Under the pieces are notes generated by a model that was not told where the DNA came from, did not search any database, and was given only the letters and a program-made list of their open reading frames with translations. A DNA stretch of 11,099 nt from Gammaproteobacteria bacterium (GTDB taxonomy: Bacteria > Pseudomonadota > Gammaproteobacteria > Pseudomonadales > Pseudohongiellaceae). Made by a program: the position numbers and the translations under genes. The stretch covers positions 7,859 through 18,957 of the forward strand of contig JAESUT010000020.1 in NCBI GenBank assembly GCA_016762995.1. The letters are read 5' to 3'. Positions within the stretch are counted from its first letter, which is position 1; each line of letters opens with the position of its first letter. Positions 1 to 8,149 of this stretch are shown in pieces.

Positions 1-666
1 AGCATCGCGCAAGAAAATATCGATGCCATCTTGCAGCAAACTAAACTCAAATCCATGGATCAGTTGTTAGAAGAAATTGGTTTGGGCAATCGTATGTCTT
101 ATATGGTTGCACAACGACTGGCCACAAAAAGTAATATTTCTGCCGGCGACGCACAGAGAGAATCTGACAAACAAGGATCTCTCGATATTCGTGGCTCTGA
201 AGGCATGGTGATGAACTATGCCAAATGCTGCCATCCCATACCCGGCGACCCAATCGTTGGCCACATCAGCTCCGGTCGCGGCATGGTGATTCACACCGAT
301 GATTGCAATAACATCACTGACATTCGAGACAATCCTGAGAAATGCGTATCGGTACGTTGGGACCCTGACGTTCAGGGCGAGTTCTCTGTCGAATTACGCG
401 TCGAGTTAGAAAACGAACGCGGCATTATCGCCACGCTGGCGACTACGATTACCGGAGCTGAGGCCAACATCGATAAAATTTCCACCGTGGAGAGAGATGC
501 TCGCTTTAGTATCGTGAACCTCTCTCTCAACGTTCATAATCGAGTTCACTTAGCACGCGTCATGAAACGTGTACGACTCATCAAACCAGTCGCGAAAGTA
601 ACTCGAGTTAAGAGCCGCAAGATCCGTAAGACGATCAAGAATATCGTCGGCAGCCACCAGACATAA
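1..666 (+). CDS. spoT: SpoT, bifunctional (p)ppGpp synthetase/hydrolase, C-terminal part (5' end outside window)
   Basis: This is the regulatory C-terminal third of a RelA/SpoT homologue; the frame is open from base 1, so the hydrolase, synthetase and TGS domains lie upstream. What is visible is the end of the helical domain (residues 1-60 of the fragment), then the conserved-cysteine (zinc-finger-like) domain with [13 protein letters not shown], its Cys pair at fragment residues 76-77, and a C-terminal ACT domain from about residue 126 ([17 protein letters not shown]). The Gly-Thr/Ser-Glu-Gly-Met segment before the Cys pair and the VTR ending are closer to SpoT than RelA, and ridA next door supports this. 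In the family these domains sense starvation signals and set the balance of ppGpp synthesis and degradation in the cytoplasm. The protein continues about 16 residues beyond the usual VTR-x-x-x end, as I recall it for E. coli, with a Lys/Arg-rich tail. ridA follows after 14 bases, so co-transcription is likely. Confidence 0.95.
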   Translation, partial: SIAQENIDAILQQTKLKSMDQLLEEIGLGNRMSYMVAQRLATKSNISAGDAQRESDKQGSLDIRGSEGMVMNYAKCCHPIPGDPIVGHISSGRGMVIHTDDCNNITDIRDNPEKCVSVRWDPDVQGEFSVELRVELENERGIIATLATTITGAEANIDKISTVERDARFSIVNLSLNVHNRVHLARVMKRVRLIKPVAKVTRVKSRKIRKTIKNIVGSHQT

Positions 667-680
667 ACGGGAAAATCACC

Positions 681-1064
681 ATGACACCATTAGAACAAGT
701 TAATGCCGATACGGCGCCCGCAGCAATCGGTCCCTACTCTCAGGCAATTAAGGCAGGCTCCCTGGTTTTCCTATCAGGGCAAATTCCGCTAGATCCCCAA
801 AGCATGGAGATCGTCTCCGAAGACGTAGCAGCGCAGACCCATCAAGTTTTTAAGAATCTAATCGCGGTCGCAGAAGCAGCCGGTGGCCGTTTGAGCAATG
901 CCGTAAAGCTGACCATCTATCTTACCGACCTTGGCGACTTCGCTGTGGTAAACACAATCATGGCTGAGTATTTCTCAGAGCCCTATCCAGCACGCGCTAC
1001 GATACAGGTCAGCGCCCTACCCAAAGGATCGGCAGTGGAAATCGACGCCATTCTGGCATTGTAG
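681..1064 (+). CDS. ridA: RidA family enamine/imine deaminase
   Basis: This 127-residue protein has the standard length of the RidA/YjgF/UK114 family. RidA hydrolyses reactive 2-aminoacrylate and related enamines/imines released by PLP enzymes such as threonine/serine dehydratase, giving 2-keto acids and ammonia and protecting PLP enzymes from damage. It works as a cytoplasmic homotrimer. Visible family features are the N-terminal IGPYSQA (residues 16-22), LSGQIPLDP (31-39), the PARATIQV segment with the substrate-carboxylate-binding Arg105, and the late glutamate Glu120 in VEIDAI. These match the key Arg and Glu of archetypal RidA, so full activity is expected. The ATG follows the spoT stop by 14 bases with only a weak GGGAAA Shine-Dalgarno, which suggests translation coupled to spoT. 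The spoT-ridA pairing is common in gammaproteobacteria such as Pseudomonas. Confidence 0.95.
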   Translation: MTPLEQVNADTAPAAIGPYSQAIKAGSLVFLSGQIPLDPQSMEIVSEDVAAQTHQVFKNLIAVAEAAGGRLSNAVKLTIYLTDLGDFAVVNTIMAEYFSEPYPARATIQVSALPKGSAVEIDAILAL

Positions 1065-1118
1065 AGCCCAATAAAGCCTACTACTGACTGCTAAGACTGG
1101 CGTGTAGGGGGCGTGTTC

Positions 1119-1148
1119 ATGGCACTACTGTATAAAAACACATATACT
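1119..1148 (+). promoter_or_regulatory. Possible sigma70 promoter for recG
   Basis: Within the 186-base gap between ridA and recG, TATACT (1143-1148) matches the -10 consensus at five of six bases. ATGGCA (1119-1124) matches the -35 consensus at four of six, with 18 bases between. It would give a leader of roughly 95 bases before the recG GTG. The rest of the gap holds no convincing gene or terminator. recG could also be read from spoT-ridA transcripts. Confidence 0.35.
1128..1143. promoter_or_regulatory. Weak LexA-like (SOS) box overlapping the recG promoter
   Basis: The sequence CTGT-N8-ACAT agrees with the gammaproteobacterial LexA core CTGT-N8-ACAG except for the last base; 12 of 16 bases match the idealised core. 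It sits inside the spacer and touches the -10 of the candidate recG promoter, where a repressor would act. A single half-site mismatch and the ease of finding such AT-rich matches by chance keep confidence low. Confidence 0.22.
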
Positions 1149-1250
1149 TTGTTGTGGCCTGCCGGAAAGGATTAGCTTGGTCCTATCTAGGCGCTGTCGA
1201 TCTCTCAATAGAAAGTAGAGAGCTCTCTGTTAAATCGGACACTGCACACT

Positions 1251-3368
1251 GTGAATGCTGCCAGCCAACAACTAAAATTGATCCCCGTCACACGTTTGAA
1301 AGGCGTCGGCGCTGCGCTTGAGAAGAAGCTAAACTCACTTGGCATCCATAACCTGCAAGATCTGCTTTTCCATCTCCCTTTCCGCTATGAAGACAGATCT
1401 CGAGTCGCCGCTATTGGCTCTATCAGTGCCGGTGATGCCGTGCAGATTCAAGGCGAGGTACTGAACACCGATATTCAGTTCGGTAGGCGCCGAAGCCTGC
1501 GCTGCACCGTCAAAGACAGTAGCGGCTTCATCACACTTCGCTTCTTCCATTTTAGTAATGCACAGAAAAACTCTCTCGCCGTCGGTAGTCAGGTTCGCTG
1601 CTATGGCGAAGTACGACGCGGCAGGTCTGGACTAGAATTATTTCATCCTGAGTACCGAGTCGTGCGCGAGAACGAGGAAATAATAGTAGAGGATTGCCTC
1701 ACGGCTATTTATCCAACAACCGAAGGGCTCGGCCAAGGTAGATTACGTAGCATCGCAAATCAGGCTCTCGATTTTTTACCCACCGATGCAGATGCTAATT
1801 CAATTGTCGGCTCTGCCTTACAAGAATTAATGCCCGATGAATTGATTAAGAAATTCAACCTTCATTCTCTTATCGACGCAATAAGACTGATTCATCGCCC
1901 CCCACTTGAAGCGCCTCTTAGTTGGTTAAGCGAAGGGAAAAATCCAGGTCAACGTCGGCTGTCTTTTGAAGAGTTACTCGCTCACCGCCTGTGCATGCGC
2001 CGTTTTAAATCTGACGCACAACAGCAAAACGCACCAAAATTTAATGATTCTCCTACGCTGATTACAAACTTCCTTCAGGCACTTCCCTTCACCCTGACCA
2101 ATGGCCAACAACGTGCCTACAAAGAGATTGCCGACGACCTAGCGCGCGCCTGCCCAATGCTTAGACTATTGCAAGGTGATGTGGGATCAGGCAAGACTGT
2201 AGTTGCCGCGCTATCGGCACTGCATGCAATTGCCGAGGGCTATCAGGTGGCGATAATGGCACCTACAGAGCTGTTAGCGGAACAGCACTTTACAAATTTT
2301 TGCCAGTGGTTCGAACCGCTAGAAATCAGCGTTGGCTGGCTAAGTGGCAAGACAAAAGGAAAAGCCCGCATTGCACAACTTGCATCCGTTGCCAATGGAG
2401 ACTGTCAGTTACTAGTTGGAACCCACGCACTTTTTCAAGACGAAGTAATCTACGGCAAGCTCGGGCTCATCATAATTGACGAGCAACACCGCTTCGGCGT
2501 GCACCAACGACTCGCTTTGCGTGAGAAGGCAAATCAACACACATTGAACCCACACCAACTGGTCATGACAGCGACTCCGATCCCTAGAACACTCGCTATG
2601 AGCGCCTACGCCGATCTCGACAATTCGGTAATCGATGAACTGCCCCCTGGGCGAATCCCGGTAAATACCGCAGTCATTTCTAACGATCGCCGGGAGCAGG
2701 TTGTACAGCGCATCGAGAGTGCCTGCAAGGGAAACAGCCAAGCCTATTGGGTGTGCACTTTGATCGAGGAGAGCGAGGTGCTGCAATGCCAAGCAGCAGA
2801 GGTAACTGCCGAGCAACTCACCGCACAGCTGCCCGATATCGCGGTTGGACTTATTCATGGGCGCATGAAGCCACAAGAAAAAGTGGAGATCATGCAGCGT
2901 TTCAAACAGGGAGATTTGCAATTACTGGTAGCGACTACCGTTATCGAAGTTGGAGTCGATGTGCCCAATGCTAGCCTGATGGTAATTGAGAATCCCGAAC
3001 GTCTTGGCCTAGCACAGTTGCATCAATTGCGTGGCCGTGTCGGTCGAGGATCGGCCCGCAGCCACTGCATCCTCTTGTATCAGACACCGCTGTCCAAAGC
3101 AGGCAAACAACGCCTATCGGTAATGCGCGAGAGTACCGATGGATTTTACATCGCCGAGAAGGACCTCGAGTTACGCGGACCCGGCCAGGTCTTAGGCACA
3201 CAACAGACCGGCTTGATGAGCTTTAAGATTGCCGATATCAGCCGTGATGCAGGCCTTTTAGATCAAGTAAAAGAGGCATCAGAGCTAGTTCTTACTAAGT
3301 ATCCAGAGATCATCGACCCACTAATTCAGCGTTGGTTGGGAGACAACATCCACTACGCCAATGTCTAG
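1251..3368 (+). CDS. recG: RecG, ATP-dependent DNA helicase/translocase
   Basis: RecG is a double-stranded DNA translocase that regresses stalled replication forks, branch-migrates Holliday junctions and unwinds D- and R-loops in the cytoplasm. The 705-residue product is near the ~693 of E. coli. In order: an N-terminal region with LKGVGAALEKKL and HLPFRYEDRSR; an OB-fold wedge domain (about 70-140) that splits the branch point; a superfamily 2 core with Walker A GDVGSGKT (309-316), Walker B DEQH (410-413), motif III TATPIPRT (440-447) and motif VI QLRGRVGRG (592-600); and the C-terminal DLELRGPGQVLGTQQTG segment typical of RecG, part of the TRG motif region. All catalytic motifs are intact. 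The GTG at 1251 is chosen because the distance to LxGVGAA equals that of known RecG proteins, and the frame has a stop 14 codons upstream. The Shine-Dalgarno is weak, so translation is probably modest. TrmH, which lies between spoT and recG in E. coli, is absent. Confidence 0.96.
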   Translation: MNAASQQLKLIPVTRLKGVGAALEKKLNSLGIHNLQDLLFHLPFRYEDRSRVAAIGSISAGDAVQIQGEVLNTDIQFGRRRSLRCTVKDSSGFITLRFFHFSNAQKNSLAVGSQVRCYGEVRRGRSGLELFHPEYRVVRENEEIIVEDCLTAIYPTTEGLGQGRLRSIANQALDFLPTDADANSIVGSALQELMPDELIKKFNLHSLIDAIRLIHRPPLEAPLSWLSEGKNPGQRRLSFEELLAHRLCMRRFKSDAQQQNAPKFNDSPTLITNFLQALPFTLTNGQQRAYKEIADDLARACPMLRLLQGDVGSGKTVVAALSALHAIAEGYQVAIMAPTELLAEQHFTNFCQWFEPLEISVGWLSGKTKGKARIAQLASVANGDCQLLVGTHALFQDEVIYGKLGLIIIDEQHRFGVHQRLALREKANQHTLNPHQLVMTATPIPRTLAMSAYADLDNSVIDELPPGRIPVNTAVISNDRREQVVQRIESACKGNSQAYWVCTLIEESEVLQCQAAEVTAEQLTAQLPDIAVGLIHGRMKPQEKVEIMQRFKQGDLQLLVATTVIEVGVDVPNASLMVIENPERLGLAQLHQLRGRVGRGSARSHCILLYQTPLSKAGKQRLSVMRESTDGFYIAEKDLELRGPGQVLGTQQTGLMSFKIADISRDAGLLDQVKEASELVLTKYPEIIDPLIQRWLGDNIHYANV

Positions 3369-3462
3369 TTAAGCGACTGCTGTTTGCTTCCAGAAGACTC
3401 ATTCACCCTCTCCCCTAAACTAACTTTTACTCTTACCCTAAAGTCTTCTATGCTAACGGCTC

Positions 3463-3468
3463 TATAAT
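3463..3468 (+). promoter_or_regulatory. ubiA: Candidate -10 element for ubiA
   Basis: A perfect TATAAT lies 26 bases before the ubiA ATG in the 126-base gap after recG. The bases 16-18 positions upstream do not resemble TTGACA and there is no TG extension, so this would be a weak or activator-dependent promoter. The expected start of transcription is about 20 bases before the ATG. Confidence 0.4.
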
Positions 3469-3494
3469 ACGCTGTAGCCAAGTATTAACCCCTC

Positions 3495-4409
3495 ATGGAA
3501 CGCCTAAGAAAATTTCGCGCCAGAATAGTTGCACAATTCCGGTCCTGGTTTCCGGAACTCACTGCGAAGCTCCCTGCATTCGCGGAACTTACACGCGCCA
3601 ATAAACCTATCGGTATCTATCTACTACTTTGGCCAACCATTTCTGCGCTATGGATCGCCGAAGAAGGGTTTCCTCGTTTTTCGCTACTGTTTATCTTCGT
3701 CGCAGGAACTGCGCTCATGCGCTCGGCTGGCTGCTGCGTAAATGATTTTGCCGACCATAAGATCGACGGAAAAGTTGCTAGGACTGAACGACGGCCTCTA
3801 GTTGCAGGATCACTGACAAGAAAAGATGCTTTCCTTTGTTTCGCAGTACTCTCTATAATCAGCTTCGGCCTAGTACTAATGACGAACGAAAGAACCCTCA
3901 TTCTTTCCTTTGCAGCTGTTGCATTAGTAGCGGTATACCCCTTCATGAAACGATTCACGAACTTACCGCAACTGGTATTGGGTATCGCCTTTTCCTGGGG
4001 GATATTGATGGCTTTCTCCGCAGCAACCGGAGAGGTTCCACAGTCTGCCTATCTCTTGTTTGTAGCAAACTGTTTGTGGACTGTAGCCTACGATACACAA
4101 TATGCGATGGTGGACAGAGAATTCGATATCGAGATAGGGGTCAAGTCTACCGCTATATTATTTGGCGATGCCGACAAGGTTATCATCGGTAGCCTGCAGG
4201 TCATGTTCATTCTAGCGATGATTCTAGCAGGTAGACAGTTCGAGCTAGGGGCGTTTTACTATCTGTCTCTAGTAATAGCGAGCGGATTCCTTGCTTACCA
4301 GCAATATCTCATCAAGGATCGCTTGCCGGGGCCCTGCTTCGAATCGTTTCTAAATAATAATTGGGTAGGTGCAGTGATCTTTATCGGCGTGTTGTTGAGC
4401 TTCATCTAA
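3495..4409 (+). CDS. ubiA: 4-hydroxybenzoate polyprenyltransferase UbiA
   Basis: UbiA attaches the all-trans polyprenyl tail to 4-hydroxybenzoate, the first membrane-bound step of ubiquinone synthesis. The 304-residue protein is mostly hydrophobic, consistent with the nine-helix inner-membrane fold; E. coli UbiA has 290. Both Asp-rich, Mg-diphosphate-binding motifs are intact: NDFADHKID at 83-91 and DTQYAMVDREFD at 200-211, followed by the hallmark KSTAILFG. The N-terminal LTRANKPIGIYLLLWPT (32-48) is also typical of UbiA rather than of MenA, haem O synthase or chlorophyll synthase. The first ~28 residues (Arg/Lys-rich) are longer than in E. coli and precede the conserved part, so a slightly later start is possible; no clear Shine-Dalgarno supports the first ATG. 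UbiC (chorismate lyase), often the upstream neighbour, is not here. Ubiquinone is the final acceptor for electrons from GcdH encoded next door, although that link may be coincidental. Confidence 0.96.
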   Translation: MERLRKFRARIVAQFRSWFPELTAKLPAFAELTRANKPIGIYLLLWPTISALWIAEEGFPRFSLLFIFVAGTALMRSAGCCVNDFADHKIDGKVARTERRPLVAGSLTRKDAFLCFAVLSIISFGLVLMTNERTLILSFAAVALVAVYPFMKRFTNLPQLVLGIAFSWGILMAFSAATGEVPQSAYLLFVANCLWTVAYDTQYAMVDREFDIEIGVKSTAILFGDADKVIIGSLQVMFILAMILAGRQFELGAFYYLSLVIASGFLAYQQYLIKDRLPGPCFESFLNNNWVGAVIFIGVLLSFI

Positions 4410-4416
4410 CACCATT

Positions 4417-4462
4417 GATGGGCCACCTTCAGCTATTTAGTGGATACTGAAGTTAGCCCATC
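4417..4462. terminator. Hairpin between convergent ubiA and gcdH, likely two-way terminator
   Basis: GATGGGC (4417-4423) pairs with GCCCATC (4456-4462), and inside it CTTCAG (4427-4432) pairs with CTGAAG (4447-4452). The two stems are separated by a symmetric 3x3 internal loop, with a 14-base apical loop. It occupies most of the 68 bases between the facing stop codons of ubiA and gcdH. The following T-run is short (GTTTC on the plus strand), so it is not a classical strong intrinsic terminator. Confidence 0.5.
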
Positions 4463-4477
4463 GTTTCTAGTTAGTAA

Positions 4478-5665
4478 TTACACAAACGCCTGTATTCCCG
4501 TTTGTGATCTACCTAGGATTAGCGCATGAATATCCTGAGTTCCCTCATAGGTGTTCACTACTTCCAAATTCTGACAGTGGCGCATAACTGGGAATTCATC
4601 CGAAATACCATTACCTCCCAACATATCCCTTGCCTCACGTGCCGCATCCAATGCCTTCAGACAAGAGTTGCGCTTTAACAGAGAGATAAGTGGTGGCGCC
4701 AACTTACCTTCGTCTTGCAAACGGCAAGCTTGCAAACAGCCCTGCAGGCCTAACGAGATATCTGTTTGCATAATTGCTAACTTCTTCTGAATCAGCTGAT
4801 TCGCCGCAAGCGGTCGACCGAATTGTTTTCTGTCCATCGTGTATTGCAGCGCTGTATGCCAGCAGGTTTCTGCAGCGCCTAAAGCTCCCCATGCAATACC
4901 GAGCCGGGCGGAGTTCAAGCAGCTAAACGGACCGGCTAAACCTTTCGCGTGAGGTAGCTTATTCTCCTCGGGCACAAAAACCTCGTCCATCACGATCTCG
5001 CCAGTGATGGATGCGCGCAGAGCTAGCTTTCCTTCAATCTTAGGAGCAGTTAGTCCCTTCATGCCTTTGTCGAGGATGAATCCGCAAATGGTGCCGTTAT
5101 CGTCTTTCGCCCAGACTATGAAAACATCGGCGATTGGTGAGTTGGTGATCCAATTCTTCGCGCCAGTTAGGGAATACCCGCCTGCGACGGACTTCGCTCT
5201 CGTGATCATGCCACCGGGGTCGGAACCGTGATCAGGCTCGGTTAGACCGAAGCAGCCAATGAATTCACCGCTCGCTAACTTCGGCAAATACCTTTGTTTC
5301 TGATCCTCGGTGCCAAAAGTATTGATCGGGTGCATGACCAAGCTAGATTGCACGCTCATCATTGATCGATAGCCAGAATCCACTGCCTCAATCTCGCGCG
5401 CCATCAGTCCATAACAGACATAGTTCACGCCGGCGCAGCCATAGCCTTCAATAGTGGCACCAAGCAGGCCTAGCGCACCCATTTCACGGAATATCTCCGG
5501 ATCCGTTTCCTCCTTTTGATACGCTTCGCGGACACGAGGTAGCAACTTCTCCTGTGAGTATTGTTTCGCCGTATCTCTAACCAGACGCTCTTCTTCCGAT
5601 AATTGTTCTTCCATCGAAAATGGATCTGCCCAATTAAATGGCACATTATCCGATCTGACAGACAT
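4478..5665 (-). CDS. gcdH: Glutaryl-CoA dehydrogenase
   Basis: This FAD enzyme oxidises and decarboxylates glutaryl-CoA to crotonyl-CoA and CO2 in lysine, hydroxylysine, tryptophan and some aromatic degradation routes, passing electrons to ETF and on to ubiquinone. The 395-residue protein has the acyl-CoA dehydrogenase layout. Its N-terminal helical domain contains Arg100 in [14 protein letters not shown], equivalent to the Arg that grips the glutaryl carboxylate. The middle beta domain has [15 protein letters not shown] (139-153). The C-terminal helical domain has [13 protein letters not shown] and [12 protein letters not shown], where Glu374 is the catalytic base. This combination distinguishes GCDH from short-chain acyl-CoA dehydrogenases. 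The ATG has a strong GAGGAG Shine-Dalgarno (plus-strand 5672-5677) six bases away. It stands alone, convergent with ubiA and divergent from uvrD; the LysR-type regulator or CoA-transferase sometimes found beside gcdH is not in the window. Confidence 0.95.
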   Translation of the reverse strand: MSVRSDNVPFNWADPFSMEEQLSEEERLVRDTAKQYSQEKLLPRVREAYQKEETDPEIFREMGALGLLGATIEGYGCAGVNYVCYGLMAREIEAVDSGYRSMMSVQSSLVMHPINTFGTEDQKQRYLPKLASGEFIGCFGLTEPDHGSDPGGMITRAKSVAGGYSLTGAKNWITNSPIADVFIVWAKDDNGTICGFILDKGMKGLTAPKIEGKLALRASITGEIVMDEVFVPEENKLPHAKGLAGPFSCLNSARLGIAWGALGAAETCWHTALQYTMDRKQFGRPLAANQLIQKKLAIMQTDISLGLQGCLQACRLQDEGKLAPPLISLLKRNSCLKALDAAREARDMLGGNGISDEFPVMRHCQNLEVVNTYEGTQDIHALILGRSQTGIQAFV

Positions 5666-5724
5666 AGCTTTCTCCTCGTTAACTCAGCTATCCACACAAA
5701 TGGATGGCCTCAATAGTTCATGTG

Positions 5725-5785
5725 TGTTCGGTTTGCTCAATAGAAGCTATTTTGCAGAGAGGGCGTGGCCACTCTAAGCCGAACA
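5725..5785. repeat. Inverted repeat in the gcdH-uvrD divergent region
   Basis: TGTTCGGTTT (5725-5734) and AAGCCGAACA (5776-5785) are inverted copies with one mismatch (a G-U pair in RNA), 41 bases apart. Between them are a small AATAG-AAG-CTATT hairpin (5739-5751) and the palindrome GTGGCCAC (5765-5772). The 241-base divergent gap must hold promoters for both genes, so these could be operator sites, but no factor can be named. Otherwise this gap shows no convincing gene. Confidence 0.3.
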
Positions 5786-5889
5786 TAGGCGCAATATTCT
5801 ATCAAACTTCATCCTTTTTCACTAAGACAGCTGCAACTCAGCAAGATAACGATTTTACGCAGATAAAGCGGAGAATCTCGGCGACATTT

Positions 5890-5898
5890 TGCTAGAAT
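5890..5898 (+). promoter_or_regulatory. uvrD: Extended -10-like element next to uvrD start
   Basis: TGCTAGAAT fits an extended -10 (TGn plus TAGAAT, five of six bases), but it ends only eight bases before the uvrD ATG. If used, the transcript would begin within about two bases of the ATG and be effectively leaderless, consistent with the lack of a Shine-Dalgarno there. No matching -35 is visible, so it may be chance. Confidence 0.28.
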
Positions 5899-5906
5899 AA
5901 CGCGCC

Positions 5907-8114
5907 ATGGACGTATCCCACATATTAGATTCCCTCAATGATGAGCAAAGAAACGCAGTAGCGAATCCAGCACAGCATCTGTTAGTACTTGCCGGAGCCG
6001 GCAGCGGCAAGACACGCGTGCTCGTGCACAGAATTGCCTGGCTGTTAGAGGCTGAGCAGGCTTCCCCTTACTCTATTCTCGCGGTGACCTTTACCAATAA
6101 GGCCGCACGGGAAATGCGCGGCCGCATCGAATCCCTAATGGGGAACTCCTTCGCAAACATGTGGGTTGGCACGTTTCATGGCCTCGCTCATCGACTGCTG
6201 CGCACTCATTGGCAAGAGGCTGGCCTAGTCCAAGACTTCCAGATTCTCGATGGTGACGATCAGCTGCGCTTGGTCAAGCGTATCAATCGCTCATTGAAAA
6301 TCGATGAGGACAAGTGGCCTGCAAAACAGTGTCAGTGGTATATCAACTCACAGAAGGATGAGGGGCTACGCGCAGACAACATCGACCATTTCGAGGACGA
6401 CTACACGAAGACCATGCTCAAGGTTTATAAGGCCTACGAGGAGGCATGTGACCGCGGGGGTATGATCGATTTTGGAGAGATCTTGCTCAGAGCTCACGAG
6501 CTATGGCTGAAGAACCCTCAAGTGCTGGAACACTATCAACGACGCTTTAAACATATTCTGGTTGATGAGTTTCAGGACACCAACTCTATTCAATATGCTT
6601 GGCTACGAATTCTAGCAGGAACACAGAACCAACTGATGGTGGTTGGAGATGACGATCAATCGATCTACGGTTGGCGTGGTGCGAAAATCGAAAATATTCA
6701 ACAATTTAACGTAGATTTCAGCGATGCTGACACAGTACGCCTGGAACAAAACTATCGCTCAACTTCCACGATTCTCAAGGCTGCCAATCAACTAATCTCA
6801 AATAACCAAAACCGCCTCGGCAAGAACCTCTGGACCGAGGATGGAGATGGCGAGCAGATCAGTTTATACGAGGCTTTCAACGAGCAGGATGAGGCACGCT
6901 TCATCGTGGATCGTGTGCAGGATTGGTTTAACAACGGCAATCGTCGCTCCGACGCCGCTATCCTCTATCGCTCCAATGCACAGTCGCGCGAGCTAGAAGA
7001 CGCTCTCCTACGAATGGGGATGCCCTATCGCATCTACGGCGGTCACCGCTTCTATGAACGACTCGAGATTAAAAACGCGCTAGCCTATCTGCGCCTAATA
7101 TTAAACAGAGATGACGATACCGCCGTCGAGCGAGTAATCAATGTTCCAACCCGTGGCATCGGCGGCCGAACCATCGAACAAGTTAGAAGCGTAGCAAGAG
7201 AAGAGAATTGCTCCCTCTGGCAGGCCTGTACCAAGTGTGTGAACGAATCCCTCATGACATCGAGAGCTTCTAATGCCGTACTCGGCTTTCTGGAGCTAAT
7301 AGATGAGCTAAGCCTCGCCAGTAGCGAAATGGAACTGGCGAAAAAAGCAGAGCATATTGTTAATCACACTGGGCTGATTCAACATCACGAAAAAGAAGGC
7401 GGCGAGAAGGCTCGCACGCGAATAGAGAACCTCGAGGAATTAGTAACCGCCGCAAACAACTTCGACGACCCAGATATCGATGAAGACTTCGACCTAAAAT
7501 CTAACGCCTTCCTGTCTGCGTTTCTCGATAAGGCAGCCCTAGATGCGGGAGAAACGCAGGCCGATGAATCCGAAGACGCCGTACAATTAATGACCTTACA
7601 CTCGGCAAAGGGCTTAGAGTTTCATCTGGTATTTCTTGCAGGCATGGAGGAAGGTTTATTTCCTCACAAAATGTCTATGGATACTATTACTGGTCTCGAA
7701 GAAGAAAGACGGCTCTGCTACGTCGGAATAACACGCGCCAGAACCAAGTTGTATATGAGTCATGCAGAATCCAGAAGGATGCACGGTGATGTGAATCTAT
7801 GTAGGCCCTCGCGCTTCATCAAAGAGATACCGAACGAACTAATTGATGAGATTCGCATGAAATCTAGCTTCAGCAGGCCATCGTTCGGCAATACACGAAT
7901 CGGTAGCAGAGTCGGTAGCAAACTCAGTGGCAACATAGAGGTGCCGGAGACAAATTTATCCTTAGGGCAGCGCGTCGTCCACGGAAAATTCGGTGAAGGT
8001 GTAATACTAAATTATGAAGGGCAAGGGCCGAATGCTCGGGTTCAGGTAAACTTCGATGCAGTGGGGAGTAAGTGGTTAGTGCTCTCCTATGCCAAACTAG
8101 AAGTATTGGTGTAA
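5907..8114 (+). CDS. uvrD: UvrD, DNA helicase II
   Basis: UvrD is a superfamily 1A 3'-to-5' helicase. It removes the incised strand in nucleotide excision repair, unwinds DNA in MutHLS mismatch repair, clears RecA filaments and can pull RNA polymerase back from lesions. The 735-residue product aligns almost end to end, from memory, with E. coli UvrD (720). The opening MDVSHILDSLNDEQRNAV matches the E. coli start and fixes the ATG; the codon two before it is a stop. Motifs in order: AGAGSGKT (29-36), TFTNKAAREM (61-70), DEFQDTN (220-226), VGDDDQSIYGWRGA (246-259), LEQNYRS (279-285), TLHSAKGLEF (about 563-572) and EERRLCYVGITRAR (about 599-612). The C-terminal ~50 residues (LGQRVVHGKFGEG onward) form the Tudor-like RNA-polymerase-binding domain that separates UvrD from Rep. 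No LexA box is visible upstream, unlike E. coli uvrD. dctP follows by 35 bases. Confidence 0.97.
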   Translation: MDVSHILDSLNDEQRNAVANPAQHLLVLAGAGSGKTRVLVHRIAWLLEAEQASPYSILAVTFTNKAAREMRGRIESLMGNSFANMWVGTFHGLAHRLLRTHWQEAGLVQDFQILDGDDQLRLVKRINRSLKIDEDKWPAKQCQWYINSQKDEGLRADNIDHFEDDYTKTMLKVYKAYEEACDRGGMIDFGEILLRAHELWLKNPQVLEHYQRRFKHILVDEFQDTNSIQYAWLRILAGTQNQLMVVGDDDQSIYGWRGAKIENIQQFNVDFSDADTVRLEQNYRSTSTILKAANQLISNNQNRLGKNLWTEDGDGEQISLYEAFNEQDEARFIVDRVQDWFNNGNRRSDAAILYRSNAQSRELEDALLRMGMPYRIYGGHRFYERLEIKNALAYLRLILNRDDDTAVERVINVPTRGIGGRTIEQVRSVAREENCSLWQACTKCVNESLMTSRASNAVLGFLELIDELSLASSEMELAKKAEHIVNHTGLIQHHEKEGGEKARTRIENLEELVTAANNFDDPDIDEDFDLKSNAFLSAFLDKAALDAGETQADESEDAVQLMTLHSAKGLEFHLVFLAGMEEGLFPHKMSMDTITGLEEERRLCYVGITRARTKLYMSHAESRRMHGDVNLCRPSRFIKEIPNELIDEIRMKSSFSRPSFGNTRIGSRVGSKLSGNIEVPETNLSLGQRVVHGKFGEGVILNYEGQGPNARVQVNFDAVGSKWLVLSYAKLEVLV

Positions 8115-8131
8115 CTCGCGATTGGCGCGAG
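8115..8131 (+). other. Small GC-rich hairpin between uvrD and dctP
   Basis: CTCGCG (8115-8120) and CGCGAG (8126-8131) form a perfect six-pair stem with a five-base loop, starting immediately after the uvrD stop codon. No T-run follows, so it is not a standard intrinsic terminator. It could stabilise or partly separate uvrD and dctP messages. Confidence 0.4.
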
Positions 8132-8137
8132 ATACGC

Positions 8138-8142
8138 AGGGA
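8138..8142 (+). promoter_or_regulatory. dctP: Ribosome binding site that sets the dctP start
   Basis: AGGGA lies seven bases before the ATG at 8150. The same frame stays open further upstream into the end of uvrD, but this site and the signal peptide that begins at this ATG make 8150 the correct start. Confidence 0.75.
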
Positions 8143-8149
8143 AATAATT

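Noticed and set aside
1119..1175. 18-codon frame with AGGGGG seven bases before its ATG, upstream of recG
   Set aside because: The ribosome-site match is good, but such a short frame has no independent support and overlaps the proposed promoter; it could be a leader peptide only if conserved.
2412..2921. 169-codon frame antisense to recG
   Set aside because: It lies wholly inside the strongly conserved helicase core of recG, so it is a shadow of that gene.
3392..3449. Eight-base inverted repeat AGAAGACT / AGTCTTCT in the recG-ubiA gap as a recG terminator
   Set aside because: The loop would be 42 bases and no T-run follows; a match of this size is fairly likely by chance.
5704..5895. 63-codon plus-strand frame between gcdH and uvrD
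   Set aside because: It has no recognisable domain or Shine-Dalgarno, occupies the divergent promoter region, and reads like random sequence.
5666..5906. LexA box before uvrD, expected from E. coli
   Set aside because: No CTG-N10-CAG-like site could be found on either strand of this gap.
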